A stretch of 64,000 bases of DNA from Acidobacteriota bacterium (GTDB taxonomy: Bacteria; Acidobacteriota; Vicinamibacteria; Vicinamibacterales; UBA8438). Below the pieces are notes generated by a model. That model was not told where the DNA came from and searched no databases. It saw only the letters and a program-made list of their open reading frames with translations. The stretch covers positions 279,914 through 343,913 of the forward strand of contig VXRJ01000035.1 in the NCBI GenBank assembly GCA_009838525.1, written 5' to 3'. The translations under genes were made by a program, and so were the position numbers. Below are positions 35,081 to 43,904 of this stretch, piece after piece (within the stretch, counting starts at the first letter, position 1; every line of letters begins with the position of its first letter).

Positions 35081-36724
35081 ATGACGGCGACCGAGACGCG
35101 GGCACATCCGACGCCGGCAGGGGAGTGGGACGTCATCGTCGTCGGCAGCGGAGTCGGCGGCGGCACGCTGGCGCGCGCCCTGGCGACCACCGGGGCGCGC
35201 ATCCTGATCCTGGAGCGCGGCGACTTCGTCCCGCGGGAGGAAGCGAACTGGAGCCCGAAGGCGGTCTGGAGGGACCTCCGCTATCGCACGGACGAGTGCT
35301 GGCTCGATGGCGACGGCCGCACGTTCCGGCCGTACATGCACTACTGCGTCGGCGGCAACTCCAAGTTCTGGGGCGCGGTCCTGTTCCGTATGCGCGAAGC
35401 GGACTTCGGCGAAATCGAACACGCGGACGGTGTCTCGCCAGCCTGGCCGATCGACTACGGCACCCTCGCTCCCTACTACGCGCTGGCCGAGCGTTGCTAC
35501 CTGGTGCGCGGCGCGTCCGGCGCGGATCCCACCGAACCGCCGCGCGACGCCTATCCCTTTCCCCCGGTGCCTCACGATCCGCACATCGAGCCGCTGGTCG
35601 AGCGGCTACGCAGGATGGGACTCCACCCGTCGCCCCTGCCGCTCGGCCTGTCGTCCCCGGGAACCCACTGTGTGCTCTGCAATACCTGCAACTCGTTCCC
35701 CTGCTACATCGATGCCAAGTCGGAGGCGGAGCAGTGCGGGGTCCGGCCGGCGGTGGCGCTCGGCACGGTCCGCGTCCTGACCGGAACCCGTGCCCGACGG
35801 CTGCTGACCGACCCATCGGGGCGGCGGGTGGCCGCGGTAGAAGTGGAACGGAACGGTACGACGGAGCGGTACGCGGCTCCGGTCGTCGTCGTCTCGTGCG
35901 GCGCCGTCAACTCGGCCGCGCTGCTGCTGCGCTCGGCCAGCGACAGGCACCCGAACGGACTCGGCAACACCTCCGGACTGGTGGGCCGCCGCTACATGGC
36001 GCACGTCGCCACGATGATGCAGGGCTGGTCGCCGTTCCGGGACAATCGCGCATCGTTTCAGAAGACGGTGGCGATTAACGACTACTACCTGCGGGGTCCC
36101 GACGGCGGGTTTCCCCTCGGCCAGCTCCAGACGCAGGGGCGGACACATCCGGAGCAGGTGCACTACGTGGAGCCGCGAATCCCGTACTGGATGCTCCGGC
36201 TCTGGTTGCGGCGCGGCTTCGACTGGCTGGCGATGACCGAGGATCTGCCGCGCGAGGACAATCGCGTCACGCTGGAGCCGGACGGCCGGATCCGCCTGGC
36301 CTACCGGCCGACCAACATGACCGCGCACCGGCGTCTCGTGCAGGTGATGCGCCGGATCCTCCGCCGGCTCGGCTACCCGATCGTCGTCGCCCGATCCCTC
36401 GGCACGCAGAACACGACCCATCAGTGCGGGACGATCTGCTTCGGTATGGATCCGGCTACGTCGGTTCTCGATCCGTTCTGCCGGGCGCACGAGGTGGACA
36501 ACCTCTTCGTGGTCGACGCGTCGTGCTTCCCGTCCTCCGCCGCCGTCAACCCGGGGCTGACGATCGCGGCGAACGCTCTCCGCGTGGCCGATCACATCGC
36601 GGAGACCGAGCTGGGATGCGCGACCCGCCCGGACGTCTACACGAGGGGCGCCGACGACTGGCGAGACGAGAATGTCGGCCCGATGCACCTCGATCAGGAG
36701 AACCTGCCGGAGACCATTCGATGA
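35081..36724 (+). CDS. GMC-family oxidoreductase with Cys-rich motif
   Basis: 547 residues from ATG 35081, 10 bases after the Gfo/Idh stop. FAD motif VIVVGSGVGGGTLARALATT; GMC C-terminal part has NTTHQCGTICFGMD and FPSSAAVNPGLTIAANALR with active-site His and Asn. About residues 190-206 hold CVLCNTCNSFPC, a CxxCxxCxxxxC cluster of the kind seen in some GMC subfamilies, which might bind an Fe-S cluster or stabilise the fold. No signal peptide. Stop overlaps the VOC start as ATGA. Confidence 0.87.
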   Translation: MTATETRAHPTPAGEWDVIVVGSGVGGGTLARALATTGARILILERGDFVPREEANWSPKAVWRDLRYRTDECWLDGDGRTFRPYMHYCVGGNSKFWGAVLFRMREADFGEIEHADGVSPAWPIDYGTLAPYYALAERCYLVRGASGADPTEPPRDAYPFPPVPHDPHIEPLVERLRRMGLHPSPLPLGLSSPGTHCVLCNTCNSFPCYIDAKSEAEQCGVRPAVALGTVRVLTGTRARRLLTDPSGRRVAAVEVERNGTTERYAAPVVVVSCGAVNSAALLLRSASDRHPNGLGNTSGLVGRRYMAHVATMMQGWSPFRDNRASFQKTVAINDYYLRGPDGGFPLGQLQTQGRTHPEQVHYVEPRIPYWMLRLWLRRGFDWLAMTEDLPREDNRVTLEPDGRIRLAYRPTNMTAHRRLVQVMRRILRRLGYPIVVARSLGTQNTTHQCGTICFGMDPATSVLDPFCRAHEVDNLFVVDASCFPSSAAVNPGLTIAANALRVADHIAETELGCATRPDVYTRGADDWRDENVGPMHLDQENLPETIR

Positions 36725-37239
36725 GAGCCCGATCCTTCAGTCACGTCGGCATCACCGTCCGCAACTTCAACGCCGCCGTCCACTTCTACTGGGACGTCTT
36801 CGGTTGCCCGCTGGTCGGCGTCGCCGATCAACCGCCCGAGCGCGTGAAGAGCTTTTTCGGTGTCGGCGCGGACGTCGACGCGCCAAGCTGCAAGGTCGGC
36901 TGGATTCGCGTTCCGGGCGGTGGCGTCATCGAGATCTTCGAGTTCCAGCCGCAGCAACCGCCGGTCGAGATCCCGTGGAACCGGATCGGCATCACGCACA
37001 TCGCGCTCAACATCCGCGGCATCCACCGCTGGCACGACTACCTGACGTCCAAGGGCGTGGAGTGCGTCAGTCCGCCCGAGCAGTCGCCGCGCGGTCACTG
37101 GTTCTTCTTCGCGAAGGACATGGACGGCAATCTGATCGAGATGATGGACCTCGGCTGGATGTACCACGTCCTTGGCTGGCTCGGTCTGCTGGGCGGCTGG
37201 ATCTTCCGCCGCGGCATGTACCGGAAGTACTACGAGTAG
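36721..37239 (+). CDS. VOC-fold (glyoxalase/dioxygenase superfamily) protein
   Basis: 172 residues starting in the ATGA overlap with the GMC gene. One VOC module: FSHVGITVRNFNAAVHFYWD, then GITHIALNIRGIHRWHDYL and FFFAKDMDGNLIEMMDLG, giving His, His and Glu as likely metal ligands. The C-terminus has an unusual hydrophobic tail (VLGWLGLLGGWIFRRGMYR) that could contact the membrane. Coupling with Gfo/Idh and GMC genes suggests a shared sugar or polyol pathway in which it would isomerise, cleave or dioxygenate an intermediate. Confidence 0.82.
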   Translation: MRARSFSHVGITVRNFNAAVHFYWDVFGCPLVGVADQPPERVKSFFGVGADVDAPSCKVGWIRVPGGGVIEIFEFQPQQPPVEIPWNRIGITHIALNIRGIHRWHDYLTSKGVECVSPPEQSPRGHWFFFAKDMDGNLIEMMDLGWMYHVLGWLGLLGGWIFRRGMYRKYYE

Positions 37240-37294
37240 CCGGCGTCGCTCCCTTGCGCGGCCGCACCCCCCTTGCGGGCGCGCCGCAAGCGCC

Positions 37295-37300
37295 TATAAT
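37295..37300 (+). promoter_or_regulatory. TATAAT -10 box 6 bases before ATG, with TTGCGG -35
   Basis: TATAAT ends 6 bases before the ATG at 37307. TTGCGG at 37273-37278 lies 16 bases upstream and is part of a CCCTTGCGGGCGCG repeat-like block. Predicts a leaderless mRNA. Confidence 0.5.
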
Positions 37301-37306
37301 CCAGCC

Positions 37307-38377
37307 ATGCTGAGCCGCCGGGAATTCCTTGCCGGCACTGTCGGCGCCGCTGCCGCTCCCGCGCTGATCGGCTGCGGCGGCGGCCAGCCCGAGGCGGAAC
37401 TGCCTGCCGAGAGCACAGCCGCCGCGCCTGACGCACCGCTCGCTGGCCCCCCGATTCCCGTCAACGACTGGAATCACATGACGTTGACGGTGACCGACAT
37501 CGGGCGATCGCTCGAGTTCTACCAGGGCCTGTTCGGCCTCACCCTCGCCGCCCGCCAGGCGCAGACGCTGATTCTGCGGGTCGGCGCCGGCCCCCAGTTC
37601 ATCGCACTCGGCGGCGGGAGACCCGACGTTCAGCCACACATCAACCACACGTGCCTGACCGTCGACAACTTCGACGCCGAACGGCTGGTCGGCATCCTCG
37701 GCGAGCACGGCGTCAACCGCGTTGCCCAGCCGTCCGAGGCCGGCCCCTCCACCGTCCGCATACGCATGCGCGGCGCGGAGTTCGGCGGGCATCCCGACGG
37801 CACGCCGGAGCTCTACATCGCGGATCCGGACGGCGTGGTCGTACAGTTGCAGGACAACACCTATTGCGGCGGCGAAGGCCTGCTGGGCGAGCTGTGCAAC
37901 GCGCCGGAGCCGGCGCCGGGAGACGGCCTGATCGCGCTCCGCGAGATCAATCACTTCACGGTCTTCGTGTCGGATCAGGAGCGTGCGATCGCCTTCTACC
38001 AGGAGCTGTTCGGCATGCCGATCACGCGCCATCAGGGAGCCCTGCCGCTGCTGTCGGTCGGGACCGGCGCCCAGTTCCTCGCACTGGCGCAGGGGCCCGG
38101 AGAGCCGCGCATTCACCATGCCAGTCTCGCGATGGAGAACTTCCAGCACGAAGAAGTGACGGCGACGCTGGAGTCGTTCGGCATTCGTCCGCGGCCCGAA
38201 GGCGCCCAGGGGCCGCCCGGGCCCCTCGAGTCGTACGTCACGATGCGGATGCCGGACCGCGGCGGCGCGCCCGACGGCACGCCGGAGCTCTATTTCACCG
38301 ACCCGGATGGCATCCTGCTGCAGCTGCAGGATGCGCGGTATTGTGGCGGCGCAGGCTATTTCGGCGAGACTTGCTAG
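37307..38377 (+). CDS. Tat-exported lipoprotein with two VOC domains
   Basis: 356 residues. The start MLSRREFLAGTVGAAAAPAL has the twin-arginine SRREFL motif, followed by a lipobox (LIGC). Two VOC modules follow: NHMTLTVTDIGRSLEFYQGL ... GTPELYIADPDGVVVQLQD and NHFTVFVSDQERAIAFYQEL ... GTPELYFTDPDGILLQLQD. Each ends in a Cys-containing tail (TYCGGEGLLGELC, RYCGGAGYFGETC). His and Glu positions suggest metal sites. Tat export implies folding with cofactor before transport. Confidence 0.85.
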   Translation: MLSRREFLAGTVGAAAAPALIGCGGGQPEAELPAESTAAAPDAPLAGPPIPVNDWNHMTLTVTDIGRSLEFYQGLFGLTLAARQAQTLILRVGAGPQFIALGGGRPDVQPHINHTCLTVDNFDAERLVGILGEHGVNRVAQPSEAGPSTVRIRMRGAEFGGHPDGTPELYIADPDGVVVQLQDNTYCGGEGLLGELCNAPEPAPGDGLIALREINHFTVFVSDQERAIAFYQELFGMPITRHQGALPLLSVGTGAQFLALAQGPGEPRIHHASLAMENFQHEEVTATLESFGIRPRPEGAQGPPGPLESYVTMRMPDRGGAPDGTPELYFTDPDGILLQLQDARYCGGAGYFGETC

Positions 38378-38389
38378 GGAGACGAGACG

Positions 38390-39091
38390 ATGAAGAGGAA
38401 GCACGGACGGCGAAACGTGGTGGCGGCTGGTGTGGCCGTAATGGTGGCAATCGCGGGCGCGGCGGCTCTGTCGTTCGTCGCCGCGGATACGGCGGCGGCG
38501 CAGGAGCCGGAGATGACCTTCTTCGTCACCAGCCGGGGTCTGGGCGATGGCGCCAACCTGGGCGGCCTCGAGGGGGCGGACGCCCACTGCCAGAGTCTGG
38601 CCGCGACGGCCGGCGCCGGCGACAAGACCTGGCGCGCCTACCTCAGCACCCAGGGTCCGAATGCGGTCAACGCGCGTGACCGGATCGGCGACGGCCCGTG
38701 GCATGCGTACGACACGCGCCGGCAGGTCGCGGCCGATCTCGGGTGGCTGCACGGTGACGACATCAATCAGGCAAGAATCGGCAACGCCATCGGCAAGGTG
38801 ATTGCCCTGACGGAAGAGGGCAACCCGGTGAACGGTGTCGGTGACTCGCCGAACCAGCATGACATCCTGACCGGCACCCAGCCGGACGGGACCGCGTTCC
38901 CGGCCGGTGAGGACCGCACCTGCAACAACTGGACCAGCAACGGCGAGGGCTCCGCGCAGGTGGGCCACTCGGACCGGCAGGGGGGCGGCAACAGCAGTTG
39001 GAACTCGACGCATCCCAGTCGCGGCTGTAGCCAGGAGAACCTGGTCGCCACCGGCGGCGCGGGTCTCTTCTACTGCTTCGCCGTCGACTAG
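38390..39091 (+). CDS. Secreted lectin-like protein (DUF1554/endostatin-like fold), copy 2
   Basis: 233 residues, RBS GGGAGACGAG upstream. Signal peptide ends DTAAAQE. Paralogue of 3596-4237: MTFFVTSRGLGDGANLGG, GADAHCQ, TWRAYLST, NQHDILTGTQPDGTAF, CNNWTSN and YCFAVD are shared. It has about 20 extra residues in the middle (VAADLGWLHGDDINQARIG). It starts 12 bases after the tandem VOC gene, so the two are probably co-transcribed. Binding ligand unknown. Confidence 0.72.
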   Translation: MKRKHGRRNVVAAGVAVMVAIAGAAALSFVAADTAAAQEPEMTFFVTSRGLGDGANLGGLEGADAHCQSLAATAGAGDKTWRAYLSTQGPNAVNARDRIGDGPWHAYDTRRQVAADLGWLHGDDINQARIGNAIGKVIALTEEGNPVNGVGDSPNQHDILTGTQPDGTAFPAGEDRTCNNWTSNGEGSAQVGHSDRQGGGNSSWNSTHPSRGCSQENLVATGGAGLFYCFAVD

Positions 39092-39167
39092 ACGCATCTT
39101 GACGGGGTCGTGACAGGCTCCGCCGGCCCGGAGCTTCCGTGGCTCGGAAACCCGGCACTAGCTGACC

Positions 39168-39842
39168 ATGAGACAAGAACGTCCACGCATCGGAGCCCTG
39201 CACGCCCTCGCCAACGCTATCCCGACCACGGATGATGCGTTCGCCCGGGTCTGGCCGGAAGCGGAGGTGGCGCACCTGCTCGACGGTTCGCTCTACCTCG
39301 ACCGGAATGCCGGCACGATCGACGACGCCGAAACCGGCGCCCGCATCGACCGGCTGATCCGCTACGCCGCGTCGACCGGGGCGCAGGCGATCATCGTGAC
39401 CGGTTCGTTCTTCGGCGAGTTCGCCAGGGCGTCACGCAGCAGCGTCGACATTCCGGTCGCCACCAGCTTCGACGGGATCATCGAGCGCGCGCTGGGACTC
39501 GCCGTCGACCATCCGCTCCACATTCTTTCCACCGCGCCCGCCTCGGCCCCGTTCCTGGCCGAAGCGCTGCAGGCGGAGGCGGCGAATCAGTCGGTCGCGG
39601 TCGACATCACCACGGCTCACGTGCCGGGCGCCATGGACGGCCTGCTCGGCGGCAATCCGGAGCAGCATGACGATCTGCTCCTCGAAGCGGTTCGCGCCAC
39701 GCCACCGGGCGCCGCGGTCCTCTTCGCCCAGTTCTCGATGGAGCGCACCCTGCCCGCCGCCGATGCCGCTCGCGAGGCGCCGGTCATTGGCCCGGCCAGC
39801 GAGGGGGTCCGAAGGCTACGGCACCTCGTCACCGGGCGGTGA
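39168..39842 (+). CDS. Asp/Glu racemase-superfamily protein lacking all cysteines
   Basis: 224 residues. The pattern [52 protein letters not shown] and [14 protein letters not shown] matches the Asp/Glu/hydantoin racemase fold. In active members a Cys lies in the first loop (usually TCS-like), but here it is TGSF, and the whole protein has no Cys. It should therefore lack the usual two-cysteine racemase chemistry. It may be a decarboxylase/lyase-like variant or a binding protein. Its end overlaps the convergent gene by 14 bases. Confidence 0.72.
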   Translation: MRQERPRIGALHALANAIPTTDDAFARVWPEAEVAHLLDGSLYLDRNAGTIDDAETGARIDRLIRYAASTGAQAIIVTGSFFGEFARASRSSVDIPVATSFDGIIERALGLAVDHPLHILSTAPASAPFLAEALQAEAANQSVAVDITTAHVPGAMDGLLGGNPEQHDDLLLEAVRATPPGAAVLFAQFSMERTLPAADAAREAPVIGPASEGVRRLRHLVTGR

Positions 39843-40149
39843 CCGCGGTGCCGCTGACGGAGACCATCAACATCGATCCGCCCTGGCCGACCACCTCGTA
39901 GTCGAGGTCGATCCCGACGACGGCGTTGCCTCCCTGGCGCTCCGCCGCCTCGCGCAGCTCCTTCAACGCGATCTCGCGGGCCTTCTGCAGTTCCTGCTCG
40001 TACGCGGCCGACCGGCCACCGACGATGTCCCGGATGCCGGCGAAGAAATCCTTCACGATGTTGGCCCCGACGATGGCCTCGCCGGTGACTATCCCGTGGT
40101 ATTGATGAATGGTCCGCCCCTCAATCGCGGGGGTCGTGGTCATGATCAT
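39829..40149 (-). CDS. YbjQ/UPF0145 family protein
   Basis: 106 residues from ATG 40149 with GGGAGGAGA upstream. Reads [60 protein letters not shown] and DLDYEVVG, typical of the YbjQ family (small oligomeric cytoplasmic proteins, function unclear, related to heavy-metal-binding-like folds). Convergent with the racemase-like gene. Confidence 0.9.
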   Translation of the reverse strand: MIMTTTPAIEGRTIHQYHGIVTGEAIVGANIVKDFFAGIRDIVGGRSAAYEQELQKAREIALKELREAAERQGGNAVVGIDLDYEVVGQGGSMLMVSVSGTAVTAR

Positions 40150-40300
40150 GGATTGCGTCTCCTCCCTACCTCGATCGACGTGAATTGGCCCCGGGGAGTT
40201 CCTGAATGCGGGCTGCCGGGACTCTATCACCCCGGACGATCAGAAGTGCAGTAGGATGGGCGTCGGCGGGGACTCGGACCGGAAAACGGGGGGTTACATC

Positions 40301-41314
40301 ATGACCGTTCGATTCCGTGCGGCGGAGAGAGTGGTGTTCGTGTTGATTGTCGGGCTCGTACTGGCGGCCGCTCCGGGCGCCGCGTGGGCGCAGGACGAAG
40401 CGCCTCGCACCCCGTGGGGTGCGCCCGACCTGAACGGCGTATGGGATTTCCGGACGCTCACGCCGTTCGAGCGACCGGAAGAGCTGGCCGATCAGGCGAC
40501 CTGGAGCGAGGAGGAAGCGGCCGCGTTCGAAGCCGACCGTCTCGCCTTCTTCGAGATCCGCGACGATCAGGAGCCGGCCGACGTCGTCGGCAACTACAAC
40601 CAGTTCTGGTTCGATCCGGGCGACAGCGTGAGCGATACGAACCAGACGTCGCTCGTGGTCGATCCGCCGAACGGCCGCGTCCCCCCGCTCAATGCGGTGG
40701 CGGCGGCGAAGCAGGCGGAGCTGGAACGGGCCCGCGAGGGCGTAAACCGCCATGTCCCGACCTACGGCGGCTTTGTCGAGGATCTGGGCCCGGGCATGTT
40801 CGCGGTCCGTTGCATCCTGGGATTCAACACCGGCCCGCCGATGACGCCGGGCGGTTACAACCAGAACGTGCAGATTGTGCAGACACCCGACCACGTCGTC
40901 CTGTTGAACGAGATGGTCCATAGCTCGCGTGTCGTGCCGCTCGATGGCCGGCCACCCCTGCCCGACGGCCTGCGGCAGTGGATGGGTGACTCGCGCGGGC
41001 GCTGGGAGGGCGACACGCTCGTCGTCGAAACCACGAACTTCCTGCGCGAGACCAGTTTCCGCGGCGGCGTCACCACCGCCGAACTCCACCTTGTCGAGCG
41101 CTTCACGCGTGTCTCGGACGGAACGCTGATGTACGAGGTGACGGTCGAGGATCCGAACGCGTGGGATCAGCCCTGGACCTACCGGCTGCCGATGAAGAAG
41201 AACGACATGCCGATCTTCGAGTACGCCTGCCACGAAGGGAACTACGGCCTCTACAACATCCTTGCCGGCGCGCGCGAGGAGGAGTTGGAGGCGGATGCGG
41301 CGGCAGGCCGCTAG
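40301..41314 (+). CDS. Secreted 'YEYACHE' family protein, copy 2
   Basis: 337 residues from ATG 40301. Signal peptide ends GAAWAQD. Shares with the copy at 9470 PDLNGVWDFRTLTPFERP, GNYNQFWFDPG, SLVVDPPNGR, HVVLLNEMVHSSRVVPLDG, WEGDTLVVETTNF and a C-terminal FEYACHEGNYGLYNILAGAR. Tandem with copy 3, 70 bases downstream. Function unknown; periplasmic. Confidence 0.75.
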   Translation: MTVRFRAAERVVFVLIVGLVLAAAPGAAWAQDEAPRTPWGAPDLNGVWDFRTLTPFERPEELADQATWSEEEAAAFEADRLAFFEIRDDQEPADVVGNYNQFWFDPGDSVSDTNQTSLVVDPPNGRVPPLNAVAAAKQAELERAREGVNRHVPTYGGFVEDLGPGMFAVRCILGFNTGPPMTPGGYNQNVQIVQTPDHVVLLNEMVHSSRVVPLDGRPPLPDGLRQWMGDSRGRWEGDTLVVETTNFLRETSFRGGVTTAELHLVERFTRVSDGTLMYEVTVEDPNAWDQPWTYRLPMKKNDMPIFEYACHEGNYGLYNILAGAREEELEADAAAGR

Positions 41315-41383
41315 GCCCGCCCTGGCGGGCGCGCAAGCTCCTGGGTGCACGGACGTGCGGGTCAGGGCCACGGGAGGAGATAG

Positions 41384-42508
41384 ATGACACGTCGATGGGT
41401 TGCCGGGATCGTAGTGGCGGGATTGACGTTGCCCGCGGTAGCGACGGGGCAGGACACACCACGCACTGCCAGTGGCAGGCCCGACCTCTCGGGGACTTAC
41501 GACACGGCGACGCTCACACCGTTGCAGCGGCCGCAGCAGTTCGGCACGCGGGGGGCGCTGACGGCGGAGGAGGCGGCCCTCGTCGAGTCCGATCCGGCCG
41601 CCCTCCGGACGCTGTTCAACATCGCGCCGGGTGGATCCGACGAGCGGCGCGAGGCCCGCAACGCCGCCAGTGGCGCGCAGGAAGCGGAGCAGGTGGCCCC
41701 GCCGGTCGGCGGCGACGGCTCGGGCGGGGCGGCCGGCAACGTGGGCGGCTACAACACCTTCTGGATCGATCGGGGCACCGGCGTTTTCCAGATCGACGGC
41801 GAATGGCGAACCTCGATACTCACGGATCCCGAGGACGGGCGGCGCCCGCCGATGACCGACGCGGCGCGGGCGCAGGCAGCGGAACGGGCGCGTTTCTTCC
41901 GTGCGAACACGGGGACGGCATGGTGGCTCGAGGACGATCTCGATGCGCCCGGCCCCTATGACGATCCGGAGATCCGCCCCCTCGCCGAGCGCTGTCTCCT
42001 TGGTTTCGGATCGGTTGCCGGACCACCCATGCTGCCCGTTCTCTACAACAACCTCAAGAAGATCGTCCAGACCGACGACTACGTGGTCATTTACGTCGAG
42101 ATGGTCCATGATGCGCGCATCGTGCGGATGAATCAGGAGCACGCGCCGCCGGAGATCCGGAGCTGGCTCGGCGATTCGGTGGGCCACTGGGAGGGCGACA
42201 CGCTGGTCGTGGACACCACGAACTTCAACGACACCCCGGCCCTCGGCGGGGCGTCGCGCAACCTGCATGTAGTGGAGCGATTCACGCGGATCGGGCCGGA
42301 CGCGCTCCTTTATCAGTTCACCGTCGACGACCCGACGGTCTGGACGGCGCCCTGGACCGGCGAGTACGTCTGGCCGGCCACTAACGACCGGGTCTACGAG
42401 TACGCCTGCCACGAAGCGAACTACTCGTTCCGCGGCATCCTCGCCGGGGCCCGAATCCTCGAGGAGGACGCCCGCGCGGCGGCGGCAGCCGACGGCGCGC
42501 GCGACTGA
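41384..42508 (+). CDS. Secreted 'YEYACHE' family protein, copy 3
   Basis: 374 residues, GGGAGGAG before the ATG. Signal peptide ends VATGQD. Has PDLSGTYDTATLTPLQRP, GGYNTFWIDRGTG, VVIYVEMVHDARIV, WEGDTLVVDTTNF, FTRIGPDALLYQF and YEYACHEANYSFRGILAGAR. About 40 residues longer than copy 2 because of an Ala/Gly-rich insert (about residues 80-125). It is followed within 20 bases by a PQQ-propeller gene and then by a serine hydrolase, so it is likely part of a four-gene exported unit. Confidence 0.75.
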   Translation: MTRRWVAGIVVAGLTLPAVATGQDTPRTASGRPDLSGTYDTATLTPLQRPQQFGTRGALTAEEAALVESDPAALRTLFNIAPGGSDERREARNAASGAQEAEQVAPPVGGDGSGGAAGNVGGYNTFWIDRGTGVFQIDGEWRTSILTDPEDGRRPPMTDAARAQAAERARFFRANTGTAWWLEDDLDAPGPYDDPEIRPLAERCLLGFGSVAGPPMLPVLYNNLKKIVQTDDYVVIYVEMVHDARIVRMNQEHAPPEIRSWLGDSVGHWEGDTLVVDTTNFNDTPALGGASRNLHVVERFTRIGPDALLYQFTVDDPTVWTAPWTGEYVWPATNDRVYEYACHEANYSFRGILAGARILEEDARAAAAADGARD

Positions 42509-42524
42509 TTCCCGGGGACTGAGG

Positions 42525-43892
42525 ATGGAGCAACCAGTGCGCAAACGCTCGATTCTCGTGTGGGCAGTTCTGTTCGCAATCGCTGCCGCGGTCGGCCTGT
42601 CGGCCGAGGACTGGCCGCAGTGGCGCGGCGCGGAACGGCTCGGCGTCTGGACCGAGACCGGGATCGTCGAGGATCTTCCCGACGAGCTCCTCGTGCGCTG
42701 GCGGACGCCGATCCGCTCCGGCTACTCCGGTCCGGCGGTTGCCGATGGCCGGGTCTTCATCACCGACTGGCGGGAGGACCCGAACTCCCGAACCCTCGAC
42801 GGCACCGAGCGGGCGGTTGCTCTGGACGAGGAGACCGGGGAGGTCCTCTGGACCCACGAGTGGCAGACCAGCTACCGGATGCTCTCGGTCGCGTACGCCA
42901 TCGGACCACGCGCCACCCCGACCGTCGACGGCGACCGTGTCTACGTGGTCGGCGGTACCGGGCGCCTTTTCTGCTTCGACGTGGAGACCGGCGACATTCT
43001 CTGGCAGAAGGACTACATCGCGGAGTACGACACGAGCGTTCCGGTTTGGGGCATCGTCAGCGCCCCGCTGGTCGATGGCGAGCGTCTGATCACGGTGGTC
43101 GGCGGCGAGCCGGACGCGCTCGTGATCGCGTTCGACAAGCACACCGGGGACGAGATCTGGCGCGCCATCGAGACCGGCACCGAGATGGGCTACGCCCAGC
43201 CGGTCATCTACGAGGCGGGCGGCGTGCGGCAGTTGATCATCTGGCACCCGCAGGCGCTGGCGTCGCTCAATCCGGAAACGGGTGAGCTGTACTGGGAGCA
43301 GCCGTGGGAGGTCGCGATGGGCGTCACCGTGCCCACGCCAGTCCGAAGTGGCGACTACCTGCTCGTCTCGCAGTTCTTCTCCGGCTCGATGATGATGCGC
43401 CTCAGCCAGGATCGGCCCGCCGCGACGCACCTCTGGCAGGGGCAGAGCCGGAGCGAGTTGAAGGGCGAGACCGACACGATCCACTCGATGGTGACGACGC
43501 CGATCATCATCGGCGACTACGTCTACGGCGTTGACAGCTACGGCGAACTCCGTGCCCTCGATGCCCGCACCGGACAACGCCTGTGGGAGAGCGCCGAGAT
43601 GACGCCGCAGGAACGCTGGAGCACGGCGTTCCTCGTGCAGCACAAGGATCGCTGGTTCGTGAACAACGAAGAGGGCTATCTGATCCTGGCCCAGTTCACG
43701 CCGGAGGGCTACGTGGAGCTGGACCGGACACGGCTCATCGAGCCCACGTCGGCTTCCGGGACGCGGACACCCCATGGCCGCATCGCCTCGCGCATCGTCA
43801 ACTGGTCGCATCCGGCCTACGCGAATGGCCATATCATTCACCGGAACGATCGCGAGATCATCCGTGTGTCGCTTCGCGCCGCGGACTATTGA
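42525..43892 (+). CDS. Exported PQQ-like beta-propeller protein
   Basis: 455 residues with a signal peptide (VGLSAED). Propeller repeats with the PQQ-repeat consensus A-x-D-x-x-T-G-x-x-x-W occur throughout: ALDEETGEVLWTHEW, CFDVETGDILWQKDY, AFDKHTGDEIWRAIE, SLNPETGELYWEQPW and ALDARTGQRLWESAE. No haem motif and no catalytic Asp pair is obvious, so a BamB-like binding propeller or a cofactor-free relative of PQQ dehydrogenases is possible. Starts 16 bases after the YEYACHE gene. Confidence 0.83.
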   Translation: MEQPVRKRSILVWAVLFAIAAAVGLSAEDWPQWRGAERLGVWTETGIVEDLPDELLVRWRTPIRSGYSGPAVADGRVFITDWREDPNSRTLDGTERAVALDEETGEVLWTHEWQTSYRMLSVAYAIGPRATPTVDGDRVYVVGGTGRLFCFDVETGDILWQKDYIAEYDTSVPVWGIVSAPLVDGERLITVVGGEPDALVIAFDKHTGDEIWRAIETGTEMGYAQPVIYEAGGVRQLIIWHPQALASLNPETGELYWEQPWEVAMGVTVPTPVRSGDYLLVSQFFSGSMMMRLSQDRPAATHLWQGQSRSELKGETDTIHSMVTTPIIIGDYVYGVDSYGELRALDARTGQRLWESAEMTPQERWSTAFLVQHKDRWFVNNEEGYLILAQFTPEGYVELDRTRLIEPTSASGTRTPHGRIASRIVNWSHPAYANGHIIHRNDREIIRVSLRAADY

Positions 43893-43904
43893 GGGAGAGA
43901 AGTG

